A DNA stretch of 64,000 bases from Henricia sp. BOLD:AAB3569 (taxonomy: Eukaryota > Echinodermata > Asteroidea > Spinulosida > Echinasteridae). Made by a program: the position numbers and the translations under genes. Under the pieces are notes generated by a model. That model was not told the origin of the DNA and made no database searches. It was given only the letters and a program-made list of their open reading frames with translations. Position 1 is the stretch's first letter. The number at the start of each line of letters is the position of its first letter. The DNA lies in contig JBBELK010000504.1 of assembly GCA_037783545.1 (NCBI GenBank), forward strand, positions 744,001 to 808,000, written 5' to 3'. Positions 11,474-23,100 of the stretch are shown here, piece by piece.

Positions 11474-11837
11474 TTAAAGGAGTGTGACCAGATCACTTTT
11501 TTTTACCCATAACTCCCCGGGACTTTTCTTATGGGTCATGAGATTTTTATATCATAACATCCGTTATATTTTTCTGATTACGAAACTGAAACTCCCGCGC
11601 TTCTAGGCCGCATATTTCCGAGGATATCGTCGACAATCCACCGATTATTTGTAAACTAATTTTCCAGTATCAACGTTTATCACTGAAGGCCGACGATAGT
11701 TTTGTTCAATTTTTTACTGGAAATCGCGAATGTTTTCGGGTTTTTGGGACATGGGAGGTGTGTATGGGAGTTACTTGATAATATTGGTAAGTTACATCGA
11801 AAACTATTTTCCAGAAACTCTGGTCATGCTCCTTTAA
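11474..11837. repeat. MITE with TTAAAGGAGTGTGACCAGA termini
   Basis: The ends are TTAAAGGAGTGTGACCAGA and the inverted TCTGGTCATGCTCCTTTAA. The interior is AT-rich and non-coding. Confidence 0.85.
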
Positions 11838-12361
11838 TCAAAGAGTGACATTGCAATTAAATCAAGGGCAAGTTTGTCAAACTTGCAAGCCTAAACTGAA
11901 AATAATTGCATGTTGGCCCTACATTATTTTACTTCTCAACCCCAAAGGCATTATTTTGATTTGGGTCTCGACCCTCCCTTGGGTGTCACTGTGACAATGT
12001 TAACATTTAAGCACAAAATGGCAAAGGAATTAAGAAGATTTGTTTTCTCGAAAAGAACATTATCCTCATTTTGTCTGTTACAGTTTCACCTGAACTGCTG
12101 GGCTAAACATTATTGTCACAATAACGCTTGTGACAATAAGTGGACGTTCATCGTGTGGTTTTAACTTTGTCATGTGGACTTTTGTCAAAGTCCAAAAGGC
12201 GTTCATTCCGAACAATTCGCACTGCAGAATTACCACCATATACACGTGATTTGACCAGTTTCATAATGTAGTTTACGGCAGATAGGGCCTACGACGAAAT
12301 AATAGCATATAGGCTCAGTTCTAGTGCTTCGCTAAAGGTCTCTGGAGTCAAGATTTTAGTC

Positions 12362-13552
12362 ATGTCGACTTCGGCAGCACAGCCGCTACTTGCAACCGCC
12401 GGGGACGACCGGCAGAATTACGGAGGTGATCAAAACAACAAAATTGAAAAGTGTATAGCCGTGAGCTTGGTAATTTTAATTATCATAGCTTCATTAACTG
12501 CGGGACTGCTGACTCGCTACGCGACGTTCAGCGAGGGAGCGTCGTTGACGCTTGGAGCCGGCGACGTCTGGTCCATCTCGATCCAGAAAAGTGGTGTGTT
12601 TAGCGGTGCTTTCTGCTCCGAGTACGGCGTCACGGCCACCAGCCCTGAGGGATTTGATCCTGGGGCTTGGGACGACAAGCAAACCCCGGGAGTTTTCAAC
12701 GTGTACGCGCTGTCGGCCCAGGCGTCCGCGTACAAGGAAATGGTGAACCGTGATATCCACGACGGCGGAGAGATGGGACCTTATGCCTTCCACAAGTACT
12801 TCGTCTACCACATACCGAAGCGGGGAAGTGTCGATGTCTACGGATGCAGCAACTCCAACGACAGCGATATTTCAGTGGTGAGGTGCACGGACGAAAAAGC
12901 GGCACTGCGTCTGATCGACAATGGTCCGGATAGTGTGCAGCGCGAGTGCAGCAACCGGACTTGCAGCGTATTCAGTAAGTGCGGACGTCCCGACCACGTC
13001 TGCGGGTTTTCTGGCGAATCTGTAGGCGACACCAAGGCCGTACAGCCGGTCGTGCTCGTGGTTTACCGAACTACGGGACAAGGAACAAACGAGGATCAAT
13101 TCAAGATTAAGTTTAAAATCACGGGGTTAAAGTACTCGCTAGATAACGAGGTGGCATCTTGTGTAGATGCCACTTCATCCTGTAATTTGTCCGTCCCGCT
13201 CACTGCAGCGGATATCGTATTGGAGACGCCGACCGACACACCAATGAACCCCGTGCAGCTCACGGGTACCTGCATCCCGAGGATACCCATGTACATCGGG
13301 ATCTTTGGCGCAGTTCCCGCGGTTCTGATTCTCTGTCTTGGTGTCTTTTGTTTCTTCGTGGTGAAAACTAAACGCCTTATGAATAAGGCCAGCTACCAGG
13401 CCGATAGGCGGCGTGAATACCGGACTATTGGTAGACAACAGGAGGATCTTGAATATTCTGCATTTTTGCAGCCAAACCATCAGCAGCCTCCGGACCATCA
13501 TACTGATGTGGCTGAGCATCAAACTAACATTCAAACAAACCCACGGGTTTAG
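12362..13552 (+). CDS. Intronless two-pass membrane protein with cysteine-rich ectodomain
   Basis: A single open frame of 396 residues starts at ATGTCG after TTTAGTC and ends in TAG. It has a short N-terminal tail with a dileucine (QPLLATAG), a first membrane segment at about residues 31-50 (CIAVSLVILIIIASLTAGLL), and an ectodomain of about 260 residues. That ectodomain has around 14 cysteines and three N-glycosylation sequons (NDS, NRT, NLS). A second membrane segment lies at about 310-334, followed by a 62-residue tail with tyrosine motifs (REYRTIG, EYSAF). Both ends should be cytosolic. GC content and codon use are far higher than the surrounding DNA, and the reading frame is uninterrupted, so this is very likely a functional gene. 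The layout (TM, beta-rich ectodomain, TM) recalls the membrane and middle region of APD1-4-like proteins, but a RING domain is absent and I do not claim homology. Being intronless, it could be an old retrocopy. Confidence 0.85.
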   Translation: MSTSAAQPLLATAGDDRQNYGGDQNNKIEKCIAVSLVILIIIASLTAGLLTRYATFSEGASLTLGAGDVWSISIQKSGVFSGAFCSEYGVTATSPEGFDPGAWDDKQTPGVFNVYALSAQASAYKEMVNRDIHDGGEMGPYAFHKYFVYHIPKRGSVDVYGCSNSNDSDISVVRCTDEKAALRLIDNGPDSVQRECSNRTCSVFSKCGRPDHVCGFSGESVGDTKAVQPVVLVVYRTTGQGTNEDQFKIKFKITGLKYSLDNEVASCVDATSSCNLSVPLTAADIVLETPTDTPMNPVQLTGTCIPRIPMYIGIFGAVPAVLILCLGVFCFFVVKTKRLMNKASYQADRRREYRTIGRQQEDLEYSAFLQPNHQQPPDHHTDVAEHQTNIQTNPRV

Positions 13553-13741
13553 TAACAAAACTGTAATTTCATTTACGGGACATCCTTGATCGAGTTCAGC
13601 AGCGAACATCTCTCTATACAGGCATGCAACTTCATCATTCCAAAAAAGAAATGTGTACAGTGTTTTTAAATTTTCAATGGTACAGAATGAGGAAACAAAG
13701 AGGAAATCAGCTGATCCGCTGAAAAGTTGCACGCCTGTCTA

Positions 13742-14343
13742 TAGACCCTTTGCACCAGCGGCCATGGCAGGGGGCAGGTTTCTATATTTAAATGATGGAA
13801 CAATGCATAGTTCCGAGTTTGCCTAGTTAGCCCCGCCCCCGTGGATATTGTTGCTATGGCTCACACGCTATCGTCAAAAATGGCGACACACTATACGCAC
13901 AAAACAATGGGACTTTCAACGGAAAGCACAGATTCATTGGAGAAAACTCAATTAAGGCATTCATGTTTCAGGGTCGACAGTTATCTTAGAACACACAGAG
14001 TAAAGGGCCAGTAATACAGGGATGTCATATCATGACATACGTGCTTTCGTACCTTTGAACAACGAAACGACCGGCCTTGAAACCAGAAATTCACCCGGAT
14101 AATCGCATACAACACTGTACAAATTGTATGGGGCCGGCAGAACATATCGCGTGATCATGTTGTTGTGAGACAGTGCACTTTGACCTATGTCAGTGATATC
14201 TGCTAGCTCTGTTGTGATTAGTCGGCGGGTTCGATTGATTGACAGGTCAGAACTATGCATAGATCCACAAAGTGCCTGTTCTTGCATGACGCACGGTGAC
14301 AATGTGACTGCCCCCTATAATGGACGCCCGTGCAAAGGGTCTA
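13742..14343. repeat. TAGACCCTTTGCAC-family transposon-like element
   Basis: The inverted ends are TAGACCCTTTGCACC..GGCCAT and ATGGACGCCCGTGCAAAGGG plus TCTA. The interior (TCAAAATGGCGACACAC-like words, CGACAGTTATCTTAGAACAC) recurs inverted at about 60435-60880. No transposase frame is present, so it is non-autonomous. The short open frames on both strands are not conserved. Confidence 0.75.
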
Positions 14344-14954
14344 GTCCCCGAACAACGAATATATTCCCGTCGTTCATAGGACTCATGTTGGGCTGCACGT
14401 TGAACTTTCTAGATTCGAATCCGTAAAATGCAAGCCATTTGGAGGGATTATGTTGATCTAAATCACATTGTGTGCATGAATGATTCGCCTGAAGAGGTAC
14501 TAGTTCAGCTCGATCTATGCCTTGGTTACAATATGCCGATCGTCAGTCCCGATTCTCCCCGAATGTCAGTTTTTGGAGAATCGCCGAGGATCGTCACGAC
14601 ACGTGTTGGATTTGTGTTTGATTTTGTTAAAGACAATCGGAGAGAATCTTTGAGGTTCGTAGCCTCGGAAGGTTCGGCGTGGAAGTTTTAACATGTTTAA
14701 AAAAAAAAACAGTCCCGATTCTCAAACATCGGCCAGTGTAATTATGGTTTCGCCAGCTCTGAAGACAGTGCCAAGTATGTTCGACTACATACGTACCCTT
14801 GAGAAAGTCGCCGATCGTTGCCGTATAGGCAGTATCCGCCCTGTACCTGTCACGTATCTGCCCCGAATCCGCCACGCATCCCCACGATTCTCCCCGGACG
14901 TCGGAGTGTCACGTGGTCAACCCCGAATCGTGTGAGTGTGAAAACAGTGCCGTA

Positions 14955-16036
14955 ATGCTAGGTTCACACATTCCCAATTTGCTGCCACGAACACCCCGAT
15001 TCATCCCGAATAAAAAATTATTGATGGCATCGGGAGAAGTTAGCCCATCAGATTCGCTATTTGTAAGAATAACTTAAAGATAGTATACATGATTGGTAAA
15101 CTGTTACAAACAGTTTTATCCCTCTGTGTGATTCAATATATGCACGATTAAAACCAACCTGAGCAAAAACCAGCTCCGTACTTTGTCTAACGTTTGAGAA
15201 AACGGTCAAAAAAGGGTTTGCAGTCATTTCGCCCCAAAACCACTTCGCCCTGAACCATTTCGCCCTGAACCACGGCCTGTGCACGAAGTGGTTTTGGGGC
15301 GAAGTGGCATTTGGGCGATGTAGTGTTTAGACGAAGTAATTTGGTGCGAAATGGCACTCGGGCGAAGTGGTTTTGGGCGAAATGGTATTGGGGCGAATTG
15401 AATTTTCGTCTCATGAGACGAAAACTAATTGTTTTACTCATTTCTCAAAGACTATAGCACTTCAGACAAAACCATTTCAGGGGAAGTTTCCTACGGTCAT
15501 CATGTTTATATATTGTGTAAGTTGGGCGTAAATCTGTGAACATTTCTGATTTTCGAGATTACCAATGATGTATACTGCCTTTAAGAACAAAATAAGAATA
15601 ATCACGAACTAGTTACGAATTGGAAGCAGAATCAGACCGAATCAAGCCGAATGATTGCGATTTAGTACAAAATAAAACCGAATTGTGGCGATGTTGTCAG
15701 GAATGATGTACGAATAACTGCAGAATCATATTCTTGTAATATTCGTACAGTTCTTAATACATTCGTAATGATTCGGCATGGTTCTGGACTGTTATATACT
15801 CAAGAATGACTCTACGAAACTTGTAAGAATGCTGTAAGAATATCCAGAATTAGTTACTAATTAAACAAGAATGAACCAAGGATTGAAATTTGTTCCCGAA
15901 TCACCCCGACAGTTTTGTCAAAAATTGTCGGGGCGCTTCCCGATCTTTCACGATATTTCACCGAACTACCAGAATCATCCCGAAGCAGCCAAGAACCATT
16001 CCCCGATTCGGCTTTAAAAATGTGTGAACCTAGCAT
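14955..16036. repeat. Element with ATGCTAGGTTCACACATT termini, with another element inside
   Basis: The ends are ATGCTAGGTTCACACA (14955) and TGTGTGAACCTAGCAT (to 16036). The flanks (about 14536-14610 and 16185-16235) also share an inverted GGCGATTCTCCAAAA-type segment, so this element seems to sit inside an older one. A separate palindrome of GGGCGAAGTGG words lies at 15225-15402. Confidence 0.75.
15225..15402. repeat. Palindromic GGGCGAAGTGG/CCACTTCGCCC repeat
   Basis: Alternating copies of AACCACTTCGCCC and GGGCGAAGTGGTTTT form a hairpin-capable block with the centre near CACGGCCTGTGC. Long frames over it on the - strand come from the repetition. Confidence 0.8.
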
Positions 16037-16094
16037 GAGGGGTCGGGATCACGATCGGGATCACGATCGGGATCACGATCGGGATCACGATCCC
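16031..16094. repeat. 12-bp tandem repeat (CGGGATCACGAT)
   Basis: The word GGGATCACGATC repeats about four and a half times with a 12-base period. It would translate as an alternating Asp/Arg/His peptide on + and Asp/Pro/Arg on -. It abuts the right end of the 14955-16036 element. Confidence 0.9.
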
Positions 16095-19000
16095 TCATAC
16101 GTGTCAGAATTATTGAACAAACGTTACCATGTCGGGGTGCTTTCGAGCTGCTTTCGGCCCGCTTTCGGTCCGACAGCATCTGGGGCGCTGGATCGTGCGA
16201 TCCTTGGCGATTCTCCAAAACCTGACAGTCGGGGCGGGGGAGGGGGCGGAGTACACCTGACCTTTGACATGCAATATGCGCGGAAAACCCTGAAAAGGCT
16301 TATTACTATGCACTATAAAGCGAAGGAAATTTTCTGGAGGAACTGCAGAGTGAATAAGAGCCTTGTTCGTCATAGTACATTTAAAACAGCAATACGCTTT
16401 ATTAAAGAACATGTTCAAAGAGGAATTTATCTATAAATATTTTGGTAGGCCTATATGGAGATCATAATAATACATATAACAGCTTAACTAAAGATATGCA
16501 CCTACCCAGAGTGTATAGATAACCCTTTTTATTTCGTCTCATCCAGGGAAATAGTTTTTTCCCGATTGAAAAATTAATGTTTTGTATATATGCTTAAACA
16601 AAATTCTTATATGGAGGACAACACGAATGTGGACTTTTTTGGGGGAGGGGTGTCAGCACATTAAATCGAATGGTAATTACCATAGTTATTTTATCGTACA
16701 CTGCCGAATCGCACATTGCCAAATCGCACATTAAAATATTAGCTGAAGATACATGTATCATCTTTTATATAAAGATTGTCTTAATTAGTTCAGAGGATCG
16801 GAAAAGGGGGCTTTGGTTTCTATCATTCAAATGTGGTATTTATGTTGTGAAAATTGTAAATTCTCTTAGCATGAACATGAGAAAAGAAGAATTGAAAGAG
16901 AATTGCTATCTCATTGTAAGTATGAGAGCACCTGTTGGTGGGTGTTACGTAAGGTTGGAAGGTTTATGCACTGGTGCGTGAAATGTGACGTGCAAAGCGG
17001 CACGCATGCTGGGCTGTTGCAAGTCATTCGCAGTCACCGCGTCGTATAGTTCATTTTTTCAAGAAAGAGGGTTGCACTCTTGTCCTATTTTATATCACTT
17101 CCATCTTTTATCTTCATCAAAAGGTCTTAATTCCATGTCCACATATTTTTGTACTTTTAACCCCGATTATCTGGGGAATATGGTTTAACGCAAGATGTGT
17201 ATTAATTTTATTATACGCAACTTTTCGGTATTAAGCACGATTTGACAAGGTCAGTAGCCTAAGATTTCACGAGTATACTGAACACAAGATTTGAAAGAGT
17301 TGTCAAATTAATGTGTGCATGATGCATATAAATTGAATTAAGGTGCGTTTGCAAAAATTTTATCTTAACGCTGTTCAAAGTAGTATGTGGTTTTTTGCAT
17401 GCATTTTCTTTCAAAATTGTGGGCCATTTTTGTCACTTCGCAGATAGGGCCAGATACAGGCCGTGTAGTCTTTTCCATAGCCCCTATATTGTCATAAATG
17501 AACAACTCAATAATAGTACTTTAACAGATAACGTTATATTTCGTTTGTTCGTATTTTCCTCGAGAGAGACTACTCTGAAGTCAACCAGTACGATTCTGGC
17601 TGTTCGATCGCCTGAGGGGGTCAGATAGGAATTTTACCGAGTATTTTTCCGCTCTATATCAATTGACAGGTTTTATCTCTGTTATTTCGCCCATCTCAGG
17701 GTATGTATGTACATGTATGTGTGGCAATTTCTTTAAGAACTCCACTAATGTTGGTTTAACTAGTTTGATAAACCGTGATTGCGCTTTTCCAGAGCGAGAT
17801 TTTTGTAATGTTTATTACATGTATAAAGCATTATAGAACAATCTACTTAAAGTGGGCGTGGGTGACTGCAGCCATCCTAGAATAAAACAGGTATAATATA
17901 GTCCTGATGTCACGTTGTTTGATTTGGTGTTACTTACATATTAGCACTATTCTACGTACATGAGGCGGCCGGCGGGAGCGAAGAGGAAGAGTGTGTTGAG
18001 GTATAGGTGCGTTAGGGGGGAGTCCCTTTGCCACATCGTGCTGGGTATAGGCCGAGGGTATGGAAGGTGACCATACAAGCTATACCCAGCACGATATGCG
18101 ACAGGGACTCATCGCACCTGCCTGCTCACAACACACTCTCCCTTTCGTTTATAGGCCTATCAAGCTCCCTGCATGGAATAACCTAAAAGAATATCCTTTA
18201 AAATACCTTGGATGGTATACGTTTGAGACACAATGTATGAGTGAACAATGGAAGGGATCGGAAGACCCTCCGTCATCTCTGCACATGATTCAAGCCGTCC
18301 ACTTCGCGTCTACCATTTACTAGTCATTATGAAACACGATTATGTGGCAGAGGGTACCGCCTCCCCCTCCCCCTTCCATTGTTCCCCCATTGTGTCTCAA
18401 ACATCCAAGGAATAACGTACGTGTTGAGGCGTAAGGGAGTTGGGGAGTCCCTTGGGGAGTCCCAGGGGGAGCCACTGTACTGCCCATTAACAATTGGATG
18501 CCGTCTGTGACCAGAAATCCAAGTAAAAAGGGTCTTTTTTTTACGATTGGGCACTGTACCTACGTATCGTGATTAGGGTATCAACAACTTAGAAAAAACT
18601 GAAAAAAGGGTACTTTTAAAAAAGATCTGTGCCCAGTTTCAGGCGCGGCCTTCATGTTCAACAACAGCAGAGATCCGTCACTTGCAGGTATCATGACCAA
18701 CATATTTAAAAAACAAAAAAAACAAATTGAAAAACGGAACTCCATGATGCTAGCGGGGACTGCGGACGCACCCCCGCACTCTCCTAGCCTCTACGCCCCT
18801 GCACTTGACCAGGCTAAATTATGTTGCTATGTGGCGCATGCGGAAGGTGTGAAATACAGAATCAATACCGTATTCCTTGGATGTTTGAGACACAATGGGA
18901 GATCAAGAACAATGGAAGGGCGCTACCCTTTGTTACACATCGTGCTGCATATAATGTGCACTGATCTGTGCTGTCAGGTCAACCATGAGGAAGGAAACCA

Positions 19001-19631
19001 GTTCCGCCATGGGTCAACGGGAGAGGCTATAAGCCAGGCACTCCATGCATGACCCGAATGCGGATCGCACAGTTCACAGCTGCAAGGGCCCGAATGTGGA
19101 TGTGTATGCACCTGCGCGTACACGATGTACATCAATTGGGTACATTCCTTCCATAACCATGACGGGTTCGTACACGGGCTGTGATGGGAAAGCACGGAGT
19201 GCCTGGCTTATAGCCTCAGCCATGGGTCATTTTGAGGAATTTCAAAAATGTCATCCAAGCTGAGGGTCTCTGTACTTTCGTTTATAATAAAATTTGCAAA
19301 TGAAAAGGCACTTGACGTAATACAATGGATCAGCGTCTAAAACGAGGCTGTCGGTGCTTTGATGAGTAGGCCTACGCAGCTAGCTGGAAGATCGCCTCCA
19401 GCCGCATATGCAGACTCTCTCCCTACCATTGTTCCCCCATTGTGTCTCAAACATCCAAGGAATTTCCAAGGAATTCCTTTTTAGGGGGCATTGGTGCGTT
19501 AACAAAAGGGAAGAGTGTGTTGAGGTATAGGGGCGTTAGAGTCCCTCTGCCACATATCGCGCTGGGTATATCCAGCCGGCCGGCCAGTTCGCTCATTGCG
19601 CTGGAAATGAGCGAAGCCTAGCCGACCCCCA

Positions 19632-19891
19632 GGAGCCAATTTCATAAAGCAGTGTAGCAAAAACATTTGCTTAATCCACTTAATCCAAAATTTGTTGGCT
19701 TTATAAAAATGGGTTAGCAGTCAAAATTGTATGTGATGTGTATTTCAATTTACTGGTGTAGGCCCCTACTGCTATTCTTGCTAAAAACACAAGTTGACAT
19801 AATTTGTTTACTAATAATCCATTTTTATAAAGCAAACAAATTTTGGATTAAGCAATTTGTTTTTGCTAAACATCTTTATTAAATTGGCCCC
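19632..19891. repeat. MITE with GGxGCCAATTTxATAAAG termini
   Basis: The left end GGAGCCAATTTCATAAAGCA is mirrored by TTTATTAAATTGGCCCC at the right end. Internal ATCCAAAATTTGTT and AACAAATTTTGGAT words are inverted. A related one-sided copy is at about 44372-44530 (GGGGCCAATTTCATGGGACT). It lies immediately upstream of the EXOC5 promoter. Confidence 0.75.
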
Positions 19892-19914
19892 AGCGCGCGG
19901 TACTTTGTGTGTGC

Positions 19915-19922
19915 TATAAAAG
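19915..19922 (+). promoter_or_regulatory. TATA box of EXOC5 (TATAAAAG)
   Basis: A consensus TATAAAAG stands about 200 bases upstream of the chosen EXOC5 start. GC-richer sequence (CGCGCG words) lies around it and a CTCACTC initiator-like motif about 25 bases downstream, so transcription probably starts near 19945. A MITE ends about 24 bases upstream of the box. Confidence 0.55.
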
Positions 19923-20113
19923 CGCCCTCACTCGGTTGAGATTTGCGCGCGTGGTGGCAGAAAATCTATATGCCGGAGCGATTTTGTAAACGTAAGAACT
20001 TCGAAGCTTCGTTATTTCCGAGTTGTAATCGGGTAATTTTGTACAAACACGCCACTACAGTAGACGACCAGGAGCGACCTCTCACAGGAAAAGAGCAAGT
20101 TCCGATTTTAGCG

Positions 20114-20134
20114 ATGTCGCTCAAAGAATTTGAG
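20114..20134 (+). CDS. EXOC5: EXOC5 coding exon 1 (residues 1-7)
   Basis: MSLKEFE, followed by the strong donor GAG|GTGAGT, phase 0. The frame is open upstream to an ATG at 19970, so a longer N terminus cannot be excluded. The short first exon corresponds to MATTAELFE in human EXOC5. Confidence 0.8.
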
Positions 20135-23100
20135 GTGAGTATGCACATTTATGGAACATGCGTTTCCCCGTTCATTTTTAAAATGTTTTATGTTGCATCT
20201 ATTTCGTGAAAAAAAACGGTGCAGGTCAACTCGACCGTTTGCCAACTCGACTCGAACCAACTCGACCATTGGCATTGTGATTGTACCAGCTTGACCGTTG
20301 AACCAACTCAACCTTTTACTACATGTAGGCTAGCCCCGCGAGCAGTGCTTAAGAAACCCTCGGCCCTGTCGCCTAATCTACCCCAAATCTGTCTGTGGCA
20401 AACTCGCGCAAATGAAATTTGTCCCATGGCTCTGATATTTGCTCAATAGGTGCACTCACCCCAGTTTGCAAATATTCCGAAGAGTACGCATCGATGAAAT
20501 CGTGGGCAAACTTGAGACCCTCCTTGCGATAAAATGCATGCCAGTTTGCACAAAAATCAAATATGCACATGCGCGAGAGCGGAGAGGTCAACACAATCTA
20601 GACTGGTTCGCTGTCCTCATATTTACTTCCCTTCATCGTACAATTCATCGAGTTCTGGGCGATTCCAGCCCGAAAACAGTTCGCAAAGATCGGCGTCCGT
20701 GTGCATGCTTGCGCGCACGGAGGCTCCCGTGTGCACGCCGAGTTGTCGGCCATCCTTTGAGACCGTCAAAAGAGCAAAACCTAAATTGCGATTTGCGATA
20801 AGATCTCAACTTTTATACGAAACGTTTTCTGTGACTTAGTTGTAGAAAATAAACTGAAAATACTAAATATATAAAGCACATGTCGGATTTACAGTGGAAA
20901 TCGAATGGATGCCTGTTCAAAGTTGGAGGATCAAAAAAAAACTTTCGCTAGTCGCTGACTGCAATGGAAAGTTTGCCCGCTGATGTGAAAGTATGGATTG
21001 TCCACTTTCGGGAAAGGTATGGTTTGTTTAGATACGTTGAGGGGATCATTTCGCGAGCGCGAGCAGAAAATTGGACTATACTGGTTTTAAGCGGCAAGTT
21101 TGAGCGCACGCTGATTTTTGCCGCCGAGCGGGAAAAGGGTATTTTAAAACCTCTTGTAAAACTTTATTTGTAAATATACAGCGGAGATTTCTACACATTT
21201 CGAAAGATGAAGAACCAAATATGTATTAAATGTTGATTTACGGGTGCCTACACAAAAACATCCCTATTTTACAATGGCATGAAGTTGGTATAACGGCTGG
21301 CTATAGTGAGCATTCCAGGAAAATGTGAGCGCGCTGTTGACATGCCTACTTTTACCAACCCGACTTGAACCACCTCGACCGTGAGTCCGTAGCAGCGATG
21401 CGGCTTAAGTTGTACATTGTACTTTCTCGGGACAATAAACCTTATTGACGTTCTCAATAACAATGCATCATGGGATTGGATGACAAATATTGCCAGCAAA
21501 GTGTGCATAAACTGATGAGGCGGAGGCCAACTCGGCAAGTTTTTCACTCATTTTCACAAAAATCAAAAAGAGTAAAAGAATCAACCTTTCATCACAAACA
21601 TTTCCGTTTCGGGACATTCCGTTTGTCAGTATGTTTGATATGTATCAAGAAAAAGTGATGAAAGCTTGATTTTTGATCTTTTTGGTTTTTATGAAAATGA
21701 GTGAAAAAGTTGCTGAGTTGGCCTCCGCCTTAGCTCTAACTTTATTATGTGGTTATTTGTATTAGAGCTAAGGTAAACATGGACCCGACTTCAAAAAAAA
21801 TTGAAATCCAAAATGTCATTTTCTCCCCGTGACACACTATTTCTCCCTGGGACTCGCCCAGCAGTCGACTTAGAAAACAAAAAATACATGCACTGGTGCA
21901 TGTAGATTAAAAAAGTTACATGCACAGAACAACTTTTAAATGCACCAAAAAGTGTTTTTTTTTTTTTACAGTCACTATTGGAACCCGCTGTTTGTTTATT
22001 TCATTAATGACAAAATAAAACTTCAAAAGTGTTATACTCTCACCTGGCTTTAGAAGTCACAGGTGTCAATCGGATGATTCACAATATTGCGCGCAAATTT
22101 ACGTACATGTATGAATACAAGTACAGTGCATTCATGATCCTCTGTGATCGCTACACACAGTACAAGTCATGCTCGTGTTCGTACATGTATCCATGCACAA
22201 CATACAGCGGTGGCCGAGAGGGGTATATCCAATTGCGATACCCCCCTAGTCTTTTTCCTGGCCGTTTTTATGGTACGTGCTCACGCTTAATTTTCATAAG
22301 AATAATCAGACCTGACAACAACAAAAATTTAAAAAAACACCACCACCACCACCTTGGTCCACTCCTAATTTGGCCAAATTTATATTTAAAAAAAATACAG
22401 AATTCATTTATCAACATTTTAAGTGTACTTTTGGATACACCCTGTATAGAAGTTTCACTGAGCGTATTTAATTGTACTTTGCTAAAAGTGACCGTGAAGT
22501 CTTCATTAGTTGTCTCTGTACCTTCTGACAGAGTTCAACGTTTGACCCCGAGCAGTACATCGAGCAGCTAGCATGGCGAAGCCAGGGCGGAGACTCCAAG
22601 GAAGGACCCCATGACTTTGATGCCAGAAAGATGCTTCGTGCATTCGAGGCTACCATTGAAGAGCTGAAACTACTCAGTATGCGCATGGAGGAACGCACCG
22701 TCAAGCTGGAGTCGAGTGTCAGGACTGAGATGAAGAATCATGCTAAGAGAGTTGCTCAGTTGCAGGAACATAACAAGGTATGCAGGAAAGACTTTACATC
22801 ACCTCACAAGGGTTCTCCGCAAGCTGTTTTGTCAAGGCACGCCGCCCGGACAAAATCATCAGAAGTACCGTTAGTGCCCGGACAAATTTGCTGCCCAGAC
22901 AAAACTTGGCCGCCTGAACAAAAATAATCCCTTTTCCCCTCTAAATACACTTAAGTTGCCAAACATGATTCGCTGGCCGCTGGTGTCATTATTGTTCATT
23001 TACCACACACATCTAACGTGCCGGCGACCCAATCCGCTTCCGATAACAGTTGTGACAATATTGCATGCATCTGTTTTGAACAGCGCCCTGACGTCAAACA

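Larger units (their letters stand above)
5010..12361. other. Intergenic region between the XDH-like gene and the two-TM gene
   Basis: No protein gene was recognised on either strand. The content is interspersed repeats, listed separately where their ends are clear, a purine-rich tract at about 5255-5410, a G run at about 9508-9532, and AT-rich unique-looking DNA (about 5650-6180 and 6480-6870). Segments at about 9597-9672 and 10940-11010 are inverted copies of one repeat (CAGACCTGATGTGC..AGCATCCACAG). Confidence 0.7.
13553..19890. other. Intergenic region upstream of EXOC5
   Basis: No protein gene was recognised. It is filled with interspersed repeats, which are listed separately. About 16440-17980 is mostly unique AT-rich DNA in which I see no structure. 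Bases 17980-19570 carry several dispersed and inverted segments with TTGAGGTATAGG, GCTGGGTATA and CCCCCATTGTGTCTCAAACATCC words, seen at about 18000, 18070, 18370, 18880, 19430 and 19520. Confidence 0.65.

Noticed and set aside
13175..13732. 185-codon frame on the - strand
   Set aside because: It overlaps the 3' part of the + strand two-TM gene in antisense, shows no domain and is explained by the GC-rich coding sequence opposite.
16031..16094. CRISPR-like short regular repeats
   Set aside because: The 12-base units are contiguous with no spacers, in animal DNA. It is a simple tandem repeat.
15915..16436. 173-codon + strand frame with a His/Asp/Arg repeat
   Set aside because: It spans a 12-bp satellite and the end of a transposon-like element; the repeated peptide comes from the satellite.
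22029..22571. 180-codon + strand frame before EXOC5 exon 2
   Set aside because: It is intronic, low in coding character and runs into the exon out of frame.
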